A stretch of 64,000 nucleotides of DNA from Cymodocea nodosa. Taxonomy: Eukaryota > Streptophyta > Magnoliopsida > Alismatales > Cymodoceaceae. The number at the start of each line of letters is the position of its first letter. Within the stretch, counting starts at the first letter, position 1. The stretch is from the NCBI GenBank assembly GCA_036874045.1, contig CM072343.1:15458001-15522000 (forward strand). The letters run 5' to 3'. Shown piece by piece: positions 46,027 to 58,783 of the stretch. A model generated the notes under the pieces. The model saw only the letters and a program-made list of their open reading frames with translations. It was not told where the DNA came from and ran no database searches. The translations under genes were made by a program, and so were the position numbers.

Positions 46027-48004
46027 TGTTTAGAATGAAAAAGTGCATATTATTAACGGTTAAATGATGGTTAATTGCATAATATTTAGCTTATCATATG
46101 AGAATTAAGTCATTATGTTATAATTACACTATTATATACTTTAATTGAAGAATCTGCTTAATTTTGGGGAATTAATGTTAATTTAGTACATTTATGAACT
46201 ATCGGTAAGTTGCAGGCTGTGAAATTCTTAAGTATCCGAATTTTCTGATATTTCAGACAGTTATGTTTAACAGACCGAATATGTATCGGATAGTTATGTT
46301 TAAATTGCCAAACAATTATGTTTAGAGAGAATATTTTATTATTTCCAGATGTACATGTGTCGAAACCAGAATGAATGTCTTAAGTGAATTTTCGGTGAGT
46401 TAGCTGTAACTATCCGAAAATGCATCTGAGCATCGGATAGTTAGACCTGTAACTCTCTGAAATGTTATTTTATGTTTAAACTGCTGCTGACACGTGTCGA
46501 GAGCTAGTAGATTTACTTAAGTTATAACTCGTTAAGTTAGCATAACTATACGCGTTGAGTTACATGAATATACACTAACGTAACGCGTTAGGTTAGCGGC
46601 TTATTTCTTTATTGCATGTATTTTATAGTTATTTTCTAAAATGCCACTGTAGCGGTTGCAGGAACAGACAGTTGGAAGGAAAACCATGTTTGCATGTATC
46701 ACGCAGGAATTCAATCGCGCATGGAGAAGGAAGCATCGTCATTGATCTGAAGGAAGGAAATCCAACCGATCATTCAAGCAGAAGCAGTTACTACTGAAGA
46801 AATATAAAATAAAAGAAGAAGAAAAGAAGAAAGTGTGATCGATGGACGGTAGTGTATACAGAGGAGGAGCACTGAGCTTTCTGCAGACAGTATCGGTGAT
46901 TCTCCGAAGTATCACACCAACCATCGTATCACCACCATAATCACCAACCATCGGAGGTCTGTGAGAATACTTTCTTGATGTCGGGTCGATTTCGAGCCAA
47001 ACACAGTGCCTGACAACCATTATGAGGAGTGATCACATTGCGGGAAGGGAAGCCATTTTCACCAAGCGTCGACTCATATTTCAGGAGATCGTAAAGCTTT
47101 TAGCCTTGGCTTCGGGTTGATACCTGTATGCTGAAGAGGAGATCATCTTGCAATTCTGGACTCGCGATTCTATAGGGAGAGGAGATAGAATTGTAAGTGG
47201 TTTAATTTTCAGTGGTGTAATCGTGTTGCAAGTAGTGTCGGAAGTATTTACTATCAAGTGAGATTACTTTACATTTCACCTTTCGCCCATTTCCATGTTC
47301 ACATCAAAACAAAAATACCAAAAACAATTTATCTTTGTTTGTATGTTGTATTTGAGTGTTGTATTGTTTGTGTTGTATCATGATTAATGTTATCTGTATC
47401 AGTTTTATAATTGTTTTATGTTAGTTTTAATTTTACAGTTTACTGAAATTGGTTTGTACAAAAAAATTAAAGATTTTAATGGTGACTGTTTGAATCATCT
47501 GAATGTTAGTATTGCTTAATGATAAATCCAATGTTAACTAGCATTAAAAAGCTTAATTGATGTTATTTACAATCTATGGAATCGCCCAATGGTTGGCCGA
47601 ATTCCTCTGTAAACAACAGTATTATAAAGAAGAGACAGGCTCGTGGAGTTAACTTAAGTCCACGAGGATAATCCGTTGAGTTAGCCATAACTCAATGAAC
47701 TTAGTCCGTTGAGTTAACTGTAACTCAACAGAGTGCTTATTGAATATAAATTTGAATTGTTCACAATTAAACATTTCTTAAATTCGTTAGCAATTCCCTG
47801 TGGGATCGACTTGTACTTGCACACTGATACAATAGACACTGTGCACTTGCAGTTAAAGTACAAATTGGAATTAATATCTAAATTGTATTAAAGGTTGTTT
47901 GTTTACTTCTAAAAGAAAGAATAGGCATAAAGATAAATTAACTAAGTAAAAATAGAAGTAACAAATCCAAGTTTTTCTAGTGTAGTGATGGGAAAACCCA
48001 AACA
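46027..48004 (+). repeat. G3 5' LTR (1978 bp)
   Basis: It runs from TGTTTAGAATG to CCCAAACA. Three palindromes at about 47643-47735 stand just before the TATAAA box at 47745-47750. It is close in sequence to 53033-54997. An antisense frame covers 46739-47020. Confidence 0.93.
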
Positions 48005-48011
48005 AGTTTTA

Positions 48012-48029
48012 TGGCGCCGTTGCCAGGGA
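48012..48029 (+). promoter_or_regulatory. G3 primer-binding site (tRNA-Asp type)
   Basis: TGGCGCCGTTGCCAGGGA, identical to the G2 site, follows the LTR by seven bases. A run of GAATT repeats follows, then the pol deletion junction at about 48078. Confidence 0.9.
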
Positions 48030-49740
48030 ATTGAATTGAATTGAATTGAGTCGAAGTGAATTGAATTAAATTGAGTTAAACATTAAAAATATATATAAAA
48101 CATAAAAATAGTTGCGGTTCAACTGATTGGATCCATCGGTATGACCGGAACATTAAAAAAAAAAATTGTATATTAATTTTCAGAAAAAAATATTGGTTTT
48201 GCCGAAACATAGTATCGGTCCAATCGAAAGAAAAATAAAAAAATAAAAAATATTTAGGTCTGACTGAAGCATAGTATCGGTTAAACCGGCAAAAAAAATT
48301 GTATATTAATTTTCAGAAAAAAATATTGATTTTACCGAAACATAGTATCGATTCAACCGAAAGAAAAATAAAAAAGATAAAAAATATTTAGGTTTGACCG
48401 AAGCATAGTATCGGTTAAACCGGTAAAAAAATAGAAAAACTATTCTCTGTAATATTTTTATTATTATATTTGCTTGTACGGGGAGTCCGTTGAGTTACGC
48501 TTAACTCAACGAGCATACTCCGTTAAGTCTTGAGTTAGTCAACGAGCTTATTCCGTTGAGTTAACTGTAACTCAATGGAGTACTGTAGCTAAAACCTAAA
48601 ATTAGAAAAACTCTAGAAGGAAGTAGATGAATTTAGGCATAGAGATTAAATTGTATTGTTCGTCTACTTGTGTAAAATTGTATGGTGTACTTGTAATGTA
48701 ATTGATTCATATTAATGAATATAAATTTTCAGATGCAATTTTCATACATATTTGGATGTGAAATGAATGGAATTTATTGAATATTATGTAATTTGTGGAA
48801 CTTTATGAATATGTAACAGATTTACAATTTGCTGAATGACAGGATAATTACTTAAAAATTTCTACATGTTATAAGGTAAAATGTAAATTCTGCATAATGT
48901 AAAATGACCTGCAAGTTAAATCTTTATATAATGTTCAGATTTAAATGTATTTTAATTAAAATGAGGCATTAATGATATAGATTTAACTTTATTACAGTTA
49001 GCAGAATGAAAAACAAAGAAGAAAAAAAAAAAACAGAATAGAAAACTTACGAGAGTGAAACTTAGATGTTGCCAAGTGTTAACGAAGTAAGTCCGTTGAG
49101 TTAACCGTAACTCCACGAGGTCAGTAATATAATATAAGGTTACTCTTTTGAGTTATCTGTAACTCAACGAAGTTAGTCCGTGGAGTTAGCAACAGTAATT
49201 AACTGTATTCTGTTGAGTAATCTATAACTCAATGAGGTTAGTTCGTGGATTAAGCAGAACGGTTATTCTTTTAACCACAAACGAAACTTCGTCGGTTTAG
49301 CGGTTACCAAAATTTGAAATTAGTAGTGATACACGTACCCATTAAAATAGGAACCACGATGCACGTTGCAAGCCATGTTCTTGCAACGAGATTTATTCAC
49401 TTTATGGATGCGCAGTATATATAGGAAACAAAATGTTATTTACGAGTTACCAGCACTTTTAAAAGAAAGGAGAAAGCGTTGGAGGAACTGGAAGGAGAAG
49501 CAGCTAATTCAACCTTCATCCGACAACAAATATTTATAGAATGGAAAGCTTCAGACTGGTATGTAATTAATCTTCTGCTATTTATTTATGAGCACATGGA
49601 CTCGTTCTCTAAGCACTAAACGATTAGTAAGAACACCTACCCAGGAATTTTCATTGCAGAGGAGTACTGAAAAATTTTCTAAATTGAACTTTAATGAAAT
49701 TCTTTGGGGTGTAGCTAACCTTTCTTTAAGAGAGAACATA
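48030..49740 (+). other. G3 spacer and gag leader
   Basis: After the primer site comes the post-integrase spacer with CGGTT/AACCG motifs (48110-48425), then palindromes (48480-48580). An AT-rich 400-bp stretch not seen in G2 follows (about 48600-49010), then the palindromes and leader shared with G2. The TATATATA box is at 49416-49423. A candidate intron runs from GTATGT (about 49559) to TTGCAG (49661). No gene is seen. Confidence 0.7.
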
Positions 49741-49743
49741 GAG

Positions 49744-49948
49744 ATGGCTGCTCCAGTAGAAAAACCATTAGGAGAGAATTTATATTTGGAAATGCTGCAA
49801 ATCAAAATCAAAATAGAAATATATCATTTAGACAGAATGAACCAATGGAAGTTAGACCTACTGGAGGATTGCCAATACAAGCTATAACTAATCCTGTCAA
49901 TAGAACGGTTAATGAAATTGATACCTCTTCTAGGAGGGTAGCTGAATG
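49744..49948 (+). pseudogene. G3 Gag remnant
   Basis: The G2-like start MAAPVEKPLGE at 49744 is followed by a junction straight into the Gag C-terminus (equivalent to the IFGNAVNQNQNRN region), read in a shifted frame. The original tail frame ends at the TGA at 49946-49948. The deletion takes the whole capsid fold, so no functional Gag can be made. Confidence 0.8.
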
Positions 49949-50137
49949 AAGCAGCATATCTGAAGCAACTATCTGTATGTATATATGTTTTATTTTAAGT
50001 TAATAGTATCGTAGAGTTAATTTTTAACTCAACGAACTTAGTCCGTTGAGTTATGCCTTAACTCCACGAGGGTGTGCAATAGTTATGTTAATTTTTGTCT
50101 CTAGTAAATTTTTGTTTTCATTTTACAGAATCGACAA
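49949..50137 (+). promoter_or_regulatory. G3 region upstream of F-box ORF
   Basis: It carries palindromes at about 50012-50075 (TAGAGTTAATTTT-TAACTCAACG; CGTTGAGTTATGC-CTTAACTCCACG) and a good 3' splice-site-like stretch TTTTGTTTTCATTTTACAG, 10 nt before the F-box ATG at 50138. Confidence 0.55.
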
Positions 50138-51277
50138 ATGGAATTAATGTAATTACCATTGAATGCACTAAGGGAAATACTAAGTAACTTGTCAGCTAAA
50201 GATCTGTGTAGGCTGTGTTGTGTATCAAAGGAAATTAAAGACTATATTGAAGAAAAATATTTTCAGGGACTACAAGCTGCAAAAATGACTAAGATTAGAG
50301 ATGGATTCATATGGAGGTCATTTAATCGTAGTTCAAATACCCATGAATATCTGGGTATGGAAGAAACTATTGGAATTCCACCCAATGCATTAGAAGGAAT
50401 GAGTCATATTATGGGGATAGATGAAGAATTAATCATATACAAGACGAGACCAAGGTATGCAAGTTTATCATTACCTAATATTTTGATAAGAAATCCTATA
50501 ACAGGAGAAGAATGGAATATAGGAAGACCTAATAGATTTGAAGCACCAACTGTAAATTGTGGGTCAACTTTAATATTTTCTAAAAAAAATTCTGCAATTT
50601 CTGAAAAATTATATTATTAGAGACTTACAGGAAATTGGGGTGAAGATTTACGCTTAAGTGTGTATAATTTTCTGAACAGATCTTGGAATGAAAACATTAT
50701 AATATATCTAGGACAAAAATCATTAATTAACCAAACACATGTCATATTTGAGGGATATATTTATTTAGTCACGGAGATATCATTAGCATATGGATCTGAT
50801 TTATACATAGTGAGCATAGACAATTATGATGATTATATAGAAATTTTACCTGTACCGAGTGAAATAGCTAAACCATCATCTGCAGAATTTAATGAAATTC
50901 AAATAGGAATGTGGTATAATGAAGAAGATGATCCTACTTTATGTCTGATAAGATGGTGGGATGAACTGATGAAATTTCAAATATGGATTATGGAAGACAT
51001 GAATGAATGGAAGTGGGAAGAGGAGTATATTGAAATAGATGTAGAAATAGAAACTACTACATTACCCTAGAACCAAAAAGGATCCCTTTCTGCATTACAT
51101 ATCATTAATGGTAATACACTCGTATTTAGAATTTATAATATATTGCATGTTTACAAATTAAAAAGGAACAAGAACTACATTAAAATAGAATTAATAGCAA
51201 GAAGAACTATGCCTAAAAAGTTTGCTTGGACTGATACATTTATTCCATTTGTTTCTACTTTTCAATCATGTTCTTAA
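50138..51277 (+). pseudogene. F-box protein ORF carried by G3
   Basis: It has the same length and order as the G2 copy. A TAA at codon 5 is shared with G1. A TAG in the middle (about 50617, YYW to YY-stop) is specific to G3, and the TAG after TTTLP at 51070 is shared with G2. Outside these the frame is open from 50159 to the natural end FQSCS at 51277. The F-box residues LPLNALREILSNLSAKDLCRLCC keep the Leu-Pro and the hydrophobic positions. With pol and gag gone, this is the only long ORF left in the element. Confidence 0.85.
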
Positions 51278-53032
51278 GTTGTGATTTTGTGTGTTTAACG
51301 TGTGTATTCTGCATTTATTTTTAGAAAAAAGGAAGAAGGAATTTTGAAGTTTTTCATGTTCATTTTATAAAAAAAAAAAAAAAAACAAAACAAAATATCA
51401 ATCCAGTTTGTTGGTATCTGTTCTAGGAAACCAACTGGCTTGCTTGTGAGCCACCAAAGGCATAGGAGCCTGAGTTCCACACAAGACACTGATTTATTAA
51501 TATCTGTTAAATGTTATTTTATTTTATATTCTGTATTTATTTAGGAATGAAAAGTTTTTCAGAATCAAAAATCGGAATATGCAGAAAGAGATACAAATGG
51601 AATAAGGTATGTAACCAATTACTTATCCTGAATTTTAAATCGAACAAAACTTTATTCATGCCTGCTACAATTACTGTACTTATTGTCAAATCTTTTACAT
51701 TGAGGACAATGCAAAATGTAGGTATGGGGGGGGAGGTAATTAAAGTAACAGCCATGTAAGTTTGTTAATTAAAGGAATTAAAATGGTACTGCAAAGTTTT
51801 GAGGAAATTGAAAATTTTTATGAACTTGCTGTAACTATCCGATAATTGAGATTGTAAAATTTTTATAAACTACTTGAATGTTATATTTGGAAGGCTATAG
51901 AAGATGCTATAGAATTTATTATTTATGTAAATCTAGATATAGTATCTTATGATTTTTCTGAATTTCATGAGTTTAATAGTTTCACGATTTTAAAATGAAA
52001 TCAGAATATTTAATGCTTAATCAGAAAATTATCTGAAGTCTTGAAGGAGCTGAGATGTGAATTCTATATTAAATGAAACACATATGATGAAAGATACATT
52101 TACTTTGACTGATTGAACTTGTAGAATGATTTATGTGTAGATCTTATTAAACTACAGATAAAGTATGAGCTTATTGTTATGGATTCATATTTTTAGTAAA
52201 TGATAGAAGTAGGATTATATGAGATTGGTGTTTTACTGCATCTGTATTAATGAAATACGTGCATATACAATATGTGATTAATGCTTTGTTTTGTGTGTGC
52301 ATTTATTTTTAGAAAAAAAAAAAAAAACTTTGAGAGTTTATTGACTTGTTTGATCACGAGCCTTTTGTACTTGAGCAGATAGGTATGTAAGGATTGTTGA
52401 CCTGAAAAAGAACTTTGAAAATCTGGCAACCTAAGATCCTGATCAGATATGGGATTGTTGACTGAAAGCTCGTTACATGGGTACATTAGAAAGCTCTTGT
52501 ATGATTCAAGCTTGTCAAATTAACTTTTAAAGTACAAAAAAAAAAAAACATATACTGTTCTGAAAAGATACAAGTGTTTTGTGAAATACAGATATCTTAT
52601 GGATCGAGTATATTTTTTGTTATCTAGAATTACTGAAATATGAATCTGGAATTGACTTTTGAAGTTGTTTAATGGAAATACAATTTTTTATTCTACTTGT
52701 CTTAATCAGATTGAATTGGATTGTACTTTGATTCGTATATTGTTGAAATTTCTTCTAGAAAACTTATTGGAAAATTCAAGATTACAGATGCTGAAAAGAA
52801 GAACAAACGATAATATAATTAACACCTATATGAAGATGATATACTTTGTACGTAATTTACATATATTCTAAATATCTTTGCAGGTTGATTACTGAAACAT
52901 ACAGAATATATGTTTATGCTAAATAGAAGAAAAAAAACAAAAGGGGAAGAATTGATTCTAGCACTTTTTGAAAGACCAATTAATTAGATCTTAGTTTGCT
53001 AAGGGACTAGCAAAATTTAGGTATGGGGTAAG
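51278..53032 (+). other. G3 3' non-coding region with two polypurine tracts
   Basis: A first tract GGTATGGGGGGGGAGG lies at about 51722-51737 after CATTGAGGACAATGC. The terminal tract GGTATGGGGTAAG is at 53020-53032, directly before the LTR. Between them, about 51900-52540 is related to the Sirevirus C2 region 56100-56810 in the same sense orientation. No gene is supported. Confidence 0.75.
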
Positions 53033-54997
53033 TGTTTAGAATGAAAAAGTGCATATTATTAATGGTTAAATGATGGTTAATTGCATAATATTTAGCTTAT
53101 CATATGAGAATTAAGTCATTATGTTATAATTGCACTGTTATATGCTTTAATTGAAGAATCTACTTAATTTTGGGGAATTAATGTTAATTTAGTACATTTA
53201 TGAACTATCGGTAAGTTGTAGGCTGTGAAATTCTTAAGTATCCGAATTTTTTGATATTTCAGACAGTTATGTTTAACATACCGAATATGTATCTGATAGT
53301 TATGTTTAAATTGCCGAACAGTTATGTTTAGAGAGAATATTTTATTATTTCCAGATGTACACGTGTCGAAACTAGAATGAATGTCTTAAGTGAATTTTCG
53401 GTGAGTTAGCTGTAACTATCCAAAAATGTATCTGAGCATCGGATAGTTAGACCTGTAACTCTCCGCAATGTTATTTTATATTTAAACTGTTGCTGACACG
53501 TGTCGAGAGCTAGTAGATTTACTTAAGTTATAACTCGTTAAGTTAGCATAATTGTATGCGTTGAGTTACATGAATATACACTAAGGTAACGCGTTAGGTT
53601 AGCGACTTATTTCTTTATTGCATGTATTTTATAGTTATTTTCTAAAATGCCACTGTAGCGGTTGTAGGAACAGACAGTTGGAAGGAAAAACCACGTTTGC
53701 ACGTATCACGTAGGAATTCAATCGCGCATGGAGAAGGAAGCATCGCCGTTGTTCTGAAGGAAGGAAATCCAACCGATCATTCAAGCAGAAGCAATTACTA
53801 CTGAAGAAATATAAAAGAAAAGAAGAAAAAAAGAAGAAAGTGTGATCGATGGACGGTAGTGTATACAGAAGAGGAGCACTGAGCTTTCTGCAAACAGTAT
53901 CGGCGATTCTCCGAAGTATCACACCAACCATTGTATCACCACCATAATCACCAACCATCGGAGGTCTATGAGAATACTTTCTTGATGTTGGGTCGATTCC
54001 GAGCCAAACATAGTACTTGACAACCAGTGTGAGGAGTGATCGCGTCGCGGGAAGGGAAGCCATTTTCTCCAAGCACCAACTCATATTTCAAGAGATCGTA
54101 AAGCTTTTAGCCTTGGCTTCGGGTTGATGTCTGTATGTTGAAGAGGAGATCATCTTGCAATTCTGGACTCCCGATTCTATAGGGAGTGGAGACAGAATTG
54201 TAAGTGGTTTAATTTTCAGTGGTGTAATCGCGTTGCAAGTAGTGTCGGAAGTATTTACTGTCAAGTGAGATTACTTTACATTTCACCTTTCACCCATTTC
54301 CATGTTCACATCAAAACAAAAATACCAAAAACAATTTATCTTTGTTTGTATGTTGTATTTGAGTATTGTATCGTGATTAATGTTATTTGTATCAGTTTTA
54401 TGATTGTTTTATGTTAGTTTTAATTTTACAGTTTACTGAAATTGGTTCGTACAAAAAACTTAAAGATTTTAATGGTGACTGTTTGAATCATTTGAATGTT
54501 AGTATTGTTTAATGATAAATCCAATGTTAACTAGCATTAAAAAGCTTAATTGATGTTATTTACAATCTGTGGAATCGCCCAATAGTTGGCCGAATTCCTC
54601 TGTAAACAACAGTATTATAAAGAAGAGACAGGCTCGTGGAGTTAACTTAAGTCCACAAGGATAATCCGTTAAGTTAGCCATAACTCAACGAACTTAGTTC
54701 GTTGATTTAACTGTAACTCAACGGAGTGCTTATTGTATATAAATTTGAATTGTTCACAATCAAACATTTCTTAAATTCGTCAGCAATTTCCTATGGGATC
54801 GACCTGTACTTGCACACTGATACAATAGACACTGTGCACTTGCAGTTAAAGTACAAATTGGAATTAATATCTAAATTGTATTAAAGGTTGTTTGTTTACT
54901 TCTAAAAGAAAGAATAGGCATAAAGATAAATTAACTAAGTAAAAATAGAAGTAACAAATCCAAGTTTTTCTAGTATAGTGCTAGGAAAACACAAACA
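53033..54997 (+). repeat. G3 3' LTR (1965 bp)
   Basis: It starts TGTTTAGAATG after the PPT and ends CACAAACA before the ATTCT duplication. It differs from the 5' LTR by scattered substitutions and short indels. An antisense frame covers 53635-54084. Confidence 0.93.
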
Positions 54998-55253
54998 ATT
55001 CTCTATCATATTTACTACGAATACCCATGTACTTAATACTAGCAATTGTATTTTGAAGTTCTTGTCTAACTTCATCTAGTATTTCTTCAGAAAAGAAGTA
55101 ATCTCTATAAATTTCTACTAACCTTTTGTCTACTCGAAATATTTTCTTGAACCAAATGTGTGGAACTTCATCATTCTCTATTTCTTTTCCTTTTGTATCT
55201 CCTCTACTTTTGCCTTTTCCTCTACCACGACCTTTGTAGAACTTGGAGACCAT
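54998..55253 (-). pseudogene. C2 env-position ORF, N-terminal part (split by G3)
   Basis: The likely start is the ATG at 55251-55253 (MVSKFYKGRGRGKGKSRG), a very basic Gly/Arg/Lys N-terminus. Then comes FRVDKRLVEIYRDYFFSEEI and a predicted helical stretch to the G3 insertion point. The frame continues in phase at 46021 when one ATTCT copy is discounted. A nucleic-acid-binding or nuclear role for the basic start is a guess. Confidence 0.7.
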
Positions 55254-56833
55254 CGTCGCAGGTTGTAACAGCAACAAGTGGGAAATATTTTATTAACAGA
55301 GTTTACAAGTAACCTAAGTGCCCGTGTAATAAGTGTTTAAATAGGGTTTTAGGTGAATAACTCAACGTAAAGAGAAGTCGGGTTTAGATATTAAATGAAT
55401 ATTGAATAAAGTTTATTCAATCAATGTACTCGAAATAGTCAAATATAACTCGTTGAGTTAACTAACCTAACGAGTAAAATGCTGTCTAGAGGCAGTTTTA
55501 CACGTTACCTTATCTAACATAACGTGTAGTTAGTACATGTTATTAAAAACAAGTTTCGGATGCTTCCTTCTGAAGACAACATACATGCTACACTTAACAT
55601 TATCTTGAGAGCATTGTAAACTATTCTAACATTCATGTCCTTTGAATCTAAAATAGTTTGTTTGTATTTTTAAATTATTTCATCAAGATTTTAAGAGAAC
55701 ATTAATTCAGATTAACCAAGATTTGTATTCTGAATTATATTAATCTGATTTGGACATTGTTAATCCTCCCCGTACAAATATACTTTATATATATATTCAA
55801 TCAAAATACAAAATATACTTGTATAACAATAGATGTTAAGTATAACTATGTTAAATTTTCTTTTTAGAAACTTTCGTTATTTTGACTTCATCAAAAATGA
55901 TTTTGAGAATCAATTCCGACTGTATATGAATCAAAACACAACTTTGAACTCTATATGATTAATTTAAGGAGAATAAAAGAATGTATCTCAAATAAACGTT
56001 TTCAAAAGTACTAATGTTGATTCAATAACTCAGTAGTCATATTAGTAGAAACTATATTTGATTCAAAGATATCTATAATTAATGAAATAACTTTTTCTTT
56101 TCAAAACAGTAAATATTGATAATTTTCTTTAAAAGTTAGTTTGAACAGTTTGAATCATACAAGAGCTTTCTAATGTACTCGTGTAATGAGCTTTCAGCCA
56201 ACAATTCCAGATCTGATCAGGACCTTAGGTTGTCAGATTTAAAGAATCCTTTTTCAAGACAACAATCCTTACATACCTATATGCTCAAGTACAAAAGGCT
56301 CGTGAGCAAACTGATCAATAAACTCTCAAAGATTTTCACTTTGTAAGCACTTTTCATTTTAAGCACAGTATATATGTATTCCATTAATACAGATGCAATA
56401 AACACAAATCTCATACAATTTTTACTTCTATGATTTTACTAAAAATATGAATCAATTTCAATAAGCTTATACTTTTGATTAACAATTTAAGATGAGTTAC
56501 ATATAACTTATTCTACAAGTTTAATCAATTAAGTCAAATTTATGCATGATCATATGCACTTTCCTTGATTCAAAGAAAACACTTAATCAAAATTTCAGAA
56601 TGTCAAAAATATTTAATGTTTTTCATTTACACTTCCACTTAAAATCGTAAAAACCATTAAAATTGATAAACTACTTAAAATCAATAAGATACTACTATGA
56701 TTTTACAATAAATGCATAGTATCTTAAGCAACAGTTTAGATATTACTTTAGATATTTATGATAAGTATATAATATCTATGAGGTGAACAACATCATCAAT
56801 ACTATTTATCTTTTTATGTGGAGTTTAAGCATT
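55254..56833 (-). other. C2 non-coding region between RNase H and env-position ORF
   Basis: No gene is seen. In element sense it begins after the RNase H stop; 56810-56100 is colinear with the 3' region of G1/G2/G3 (for example TACAAAAGGCTCGTGA and AAGAGCTTTCTAATGTAC, seen on the plus strand). A purine tract GTACGGGGAGGATT lies at about 55764-55777, and repeated AACTCGTTGAG-like motifs lie near 55450-55520, upstream of the env-position ORF. Confidence 0.7.
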
Positions 56834-58783
56834 TTACACATCACATAGCCTACAAATACCCAAATTTAATCTAATGTTGCAGAATGTATTTTCGTTCAGA
56901 GGTTTTGTAAATATATCAGCTAATTGATTTTTACTAGACATAAATTCTAATTTAATTTTTCCATTAATTACATTATCTCTTAGAAAATGATGTCTAACCT
57001 CTATATACTTTGCTCTAGAATGTAATATAGGATTTTTGGAAAGATTTATTACAGAACAACTGTCACAATAAATCTCAGTTGTATCATAAGATAATCCAAA
57101 ATCTTCTAAAGTTTGCCTTATCCACAGAATCTGAGTGCAACATAGTGCAGCAGCAACATATTCAACTTCAGTAGTAGAAAGTGCTACACAGTTTTGCTTT
57201 TTACTAAACCATGACACCAAATTATTTCCCAATAATTGGCATGTGCCACTGGTACTCTTTCTATCAGATTTAGATCCTGCATAATCAACATCAGTATATC
57301 CTATAAGATCTATTGAACTATCCTTAGAATAATATAGTCCGAAATGTTTAGTTCCTTGTATATATCTAAATATTCTTTTAACTACAATTGAGTGTGATTC
57401 TTTAGGATTAGTTTGAAATCTAGCACAAACACACACAGCAAACATAATATTAGGTCTACTAGCAGTCAAATAAAGTAAAGAACCAATCATACTTCTGTAT
57501 TTTCTTTGATCTATTGATTTTCCTATGTCATCAATATCTAACTTTAAAGAAGTACTCATAGGAGTTCCTCGAATCCTTGTATCATTAAAATTAAATTTCT
57601 TAAGCATTTCATCTGCATATTTTTCCTGATTTAAAAATATACCTTTATCCATTTGCTTAATTTGAAGTCCTAGAAAATATGAAAGTTCTCCTATCATACT
57701 CATTTCAAACTAACTAGTCATTTCTTCAGAAAATATTTTTATCAGTTTATTAGAAGTTGCTCCAAAGATTATATCATCCACGTATATTTGAACAACAATC
57801 TGATCTTTACCATCTCTCTTGATAAATAGAGTATGATCCACTTTTCCCATGATATAGCCTTTTTCTATTAAAAAAGTAGATAATCTTTCATACCATGATC
57901 TAGGTGCTTGCTTCAAACCATATAAGGCTTTCTTTAATTTATACACAAAGTCAGAATTTTTAATATCTTTAAATCCGGGTGGTTGTTTTACATAGACTTC
58001 TTTATTAATTAAACCATTTAGAAATGCACTCTTTACATCCATTTGAAATAATTTAAAATCCATATAACAAGCATAAGCCAATAATATTCTAATACTTTCT
58101 AACCTAGCCACAGGAGCAAATGTTTCATCATAATCTAGTCCTTCCTGTGTATACCATTGTGCAACTAATCTAGCTTTGTTCCTTATAACTTGACTAGTTT
58201 CGTTAGTTTTGTTTCTAAAGATCCACTTTGTACCTATTATGGATTGATTTTCTAGTGGAGAGACTAATTCCCAAACATCATTTCTGATGAATTGATTTAG
58301 TTCTTCTTGCATTGCTACTATCCAATTTTCATCAGATAATGTTTCTTCTATATTCCTTGGTTCCACCATAGAAACAAACATACACATACTATTTAAGTTT
58401 ACTGAAGCTCTAGTTTTAACTCCCTCATTAATATTACCAATGACTTGAGTAATGAGATGTGATGAAGAATAACGCCAATTTCTCTGATTTTCCTCAATAT
58501 TCTCATCAACATCTAAAAGTCCATCACTGTCATCATTAGTTTGATCATTTAAGTTCATATTTTTGATTTTCTCTGATAAATCTTCAATCTCTCTATTGAT
58601 CTCTAACTCTTTTGGGAAATTGATCATATCATCATTATCAGCTTTAGATTGAGATTCTTTAAAAGAATTTTCATTGAAGCTTACATGGAGGGTTTCTTCT
58701 ATAGTCCTAGAAGTCTTGTTATATACTCTATAAGCTTTACTTCTAGTAGAGTATCCTACAAAAATTCCTTCATCCGCTTTGAC
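56834..58783 (-). pseudogene. C2 reverse transcriptase and RNase H
   Basis: From about 58780 (DEGIFVGYSTRS, the end of integrase) the frame runs through an acidic linker, RT (WELVSPLENQSIIGTKWIFR, KARLVAQWYTQEGLDYDETF, LKQAPRSWYERL, YVDDIIFGATSNK) and RNase H (VDYAGSKSDRKSTSG, ALSTTEVEYVAA, HSRAKYIEVRHHFLRD, NQLADIFTKPL). It ends at 56834. A single TAG at 57707-57709 interrupts it. The FGAT variant after YVDDII is typical of Sireviruses. This is the best-kept pol in the window after G2. Confidence 0.92.

Larger units (their letters stand above)
46027..54997 (+). mobile_element. Athila-like element G3, pol-less derivative keeping the F-box ORF
   Basis: Two full LTRs (46027-48004, 53033-54997), primer site and PPT, with the target duplication ATTCT at 46022-46026 and 54998-55002 inside the C2 env-position ORF. 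Internally it jumps from just after the primer site to the post-integrase spacer, removing all of pol, and Gag is reduced to its first 11 or so codons joined to its last few dozen. The gag leader, F-box ORF and 3' non-coding region remain. It has LTRs, PBS and PPT and is therefore a non-autonomous element that could have been mobilised by G2-like relatives. Confidence 0.93.
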
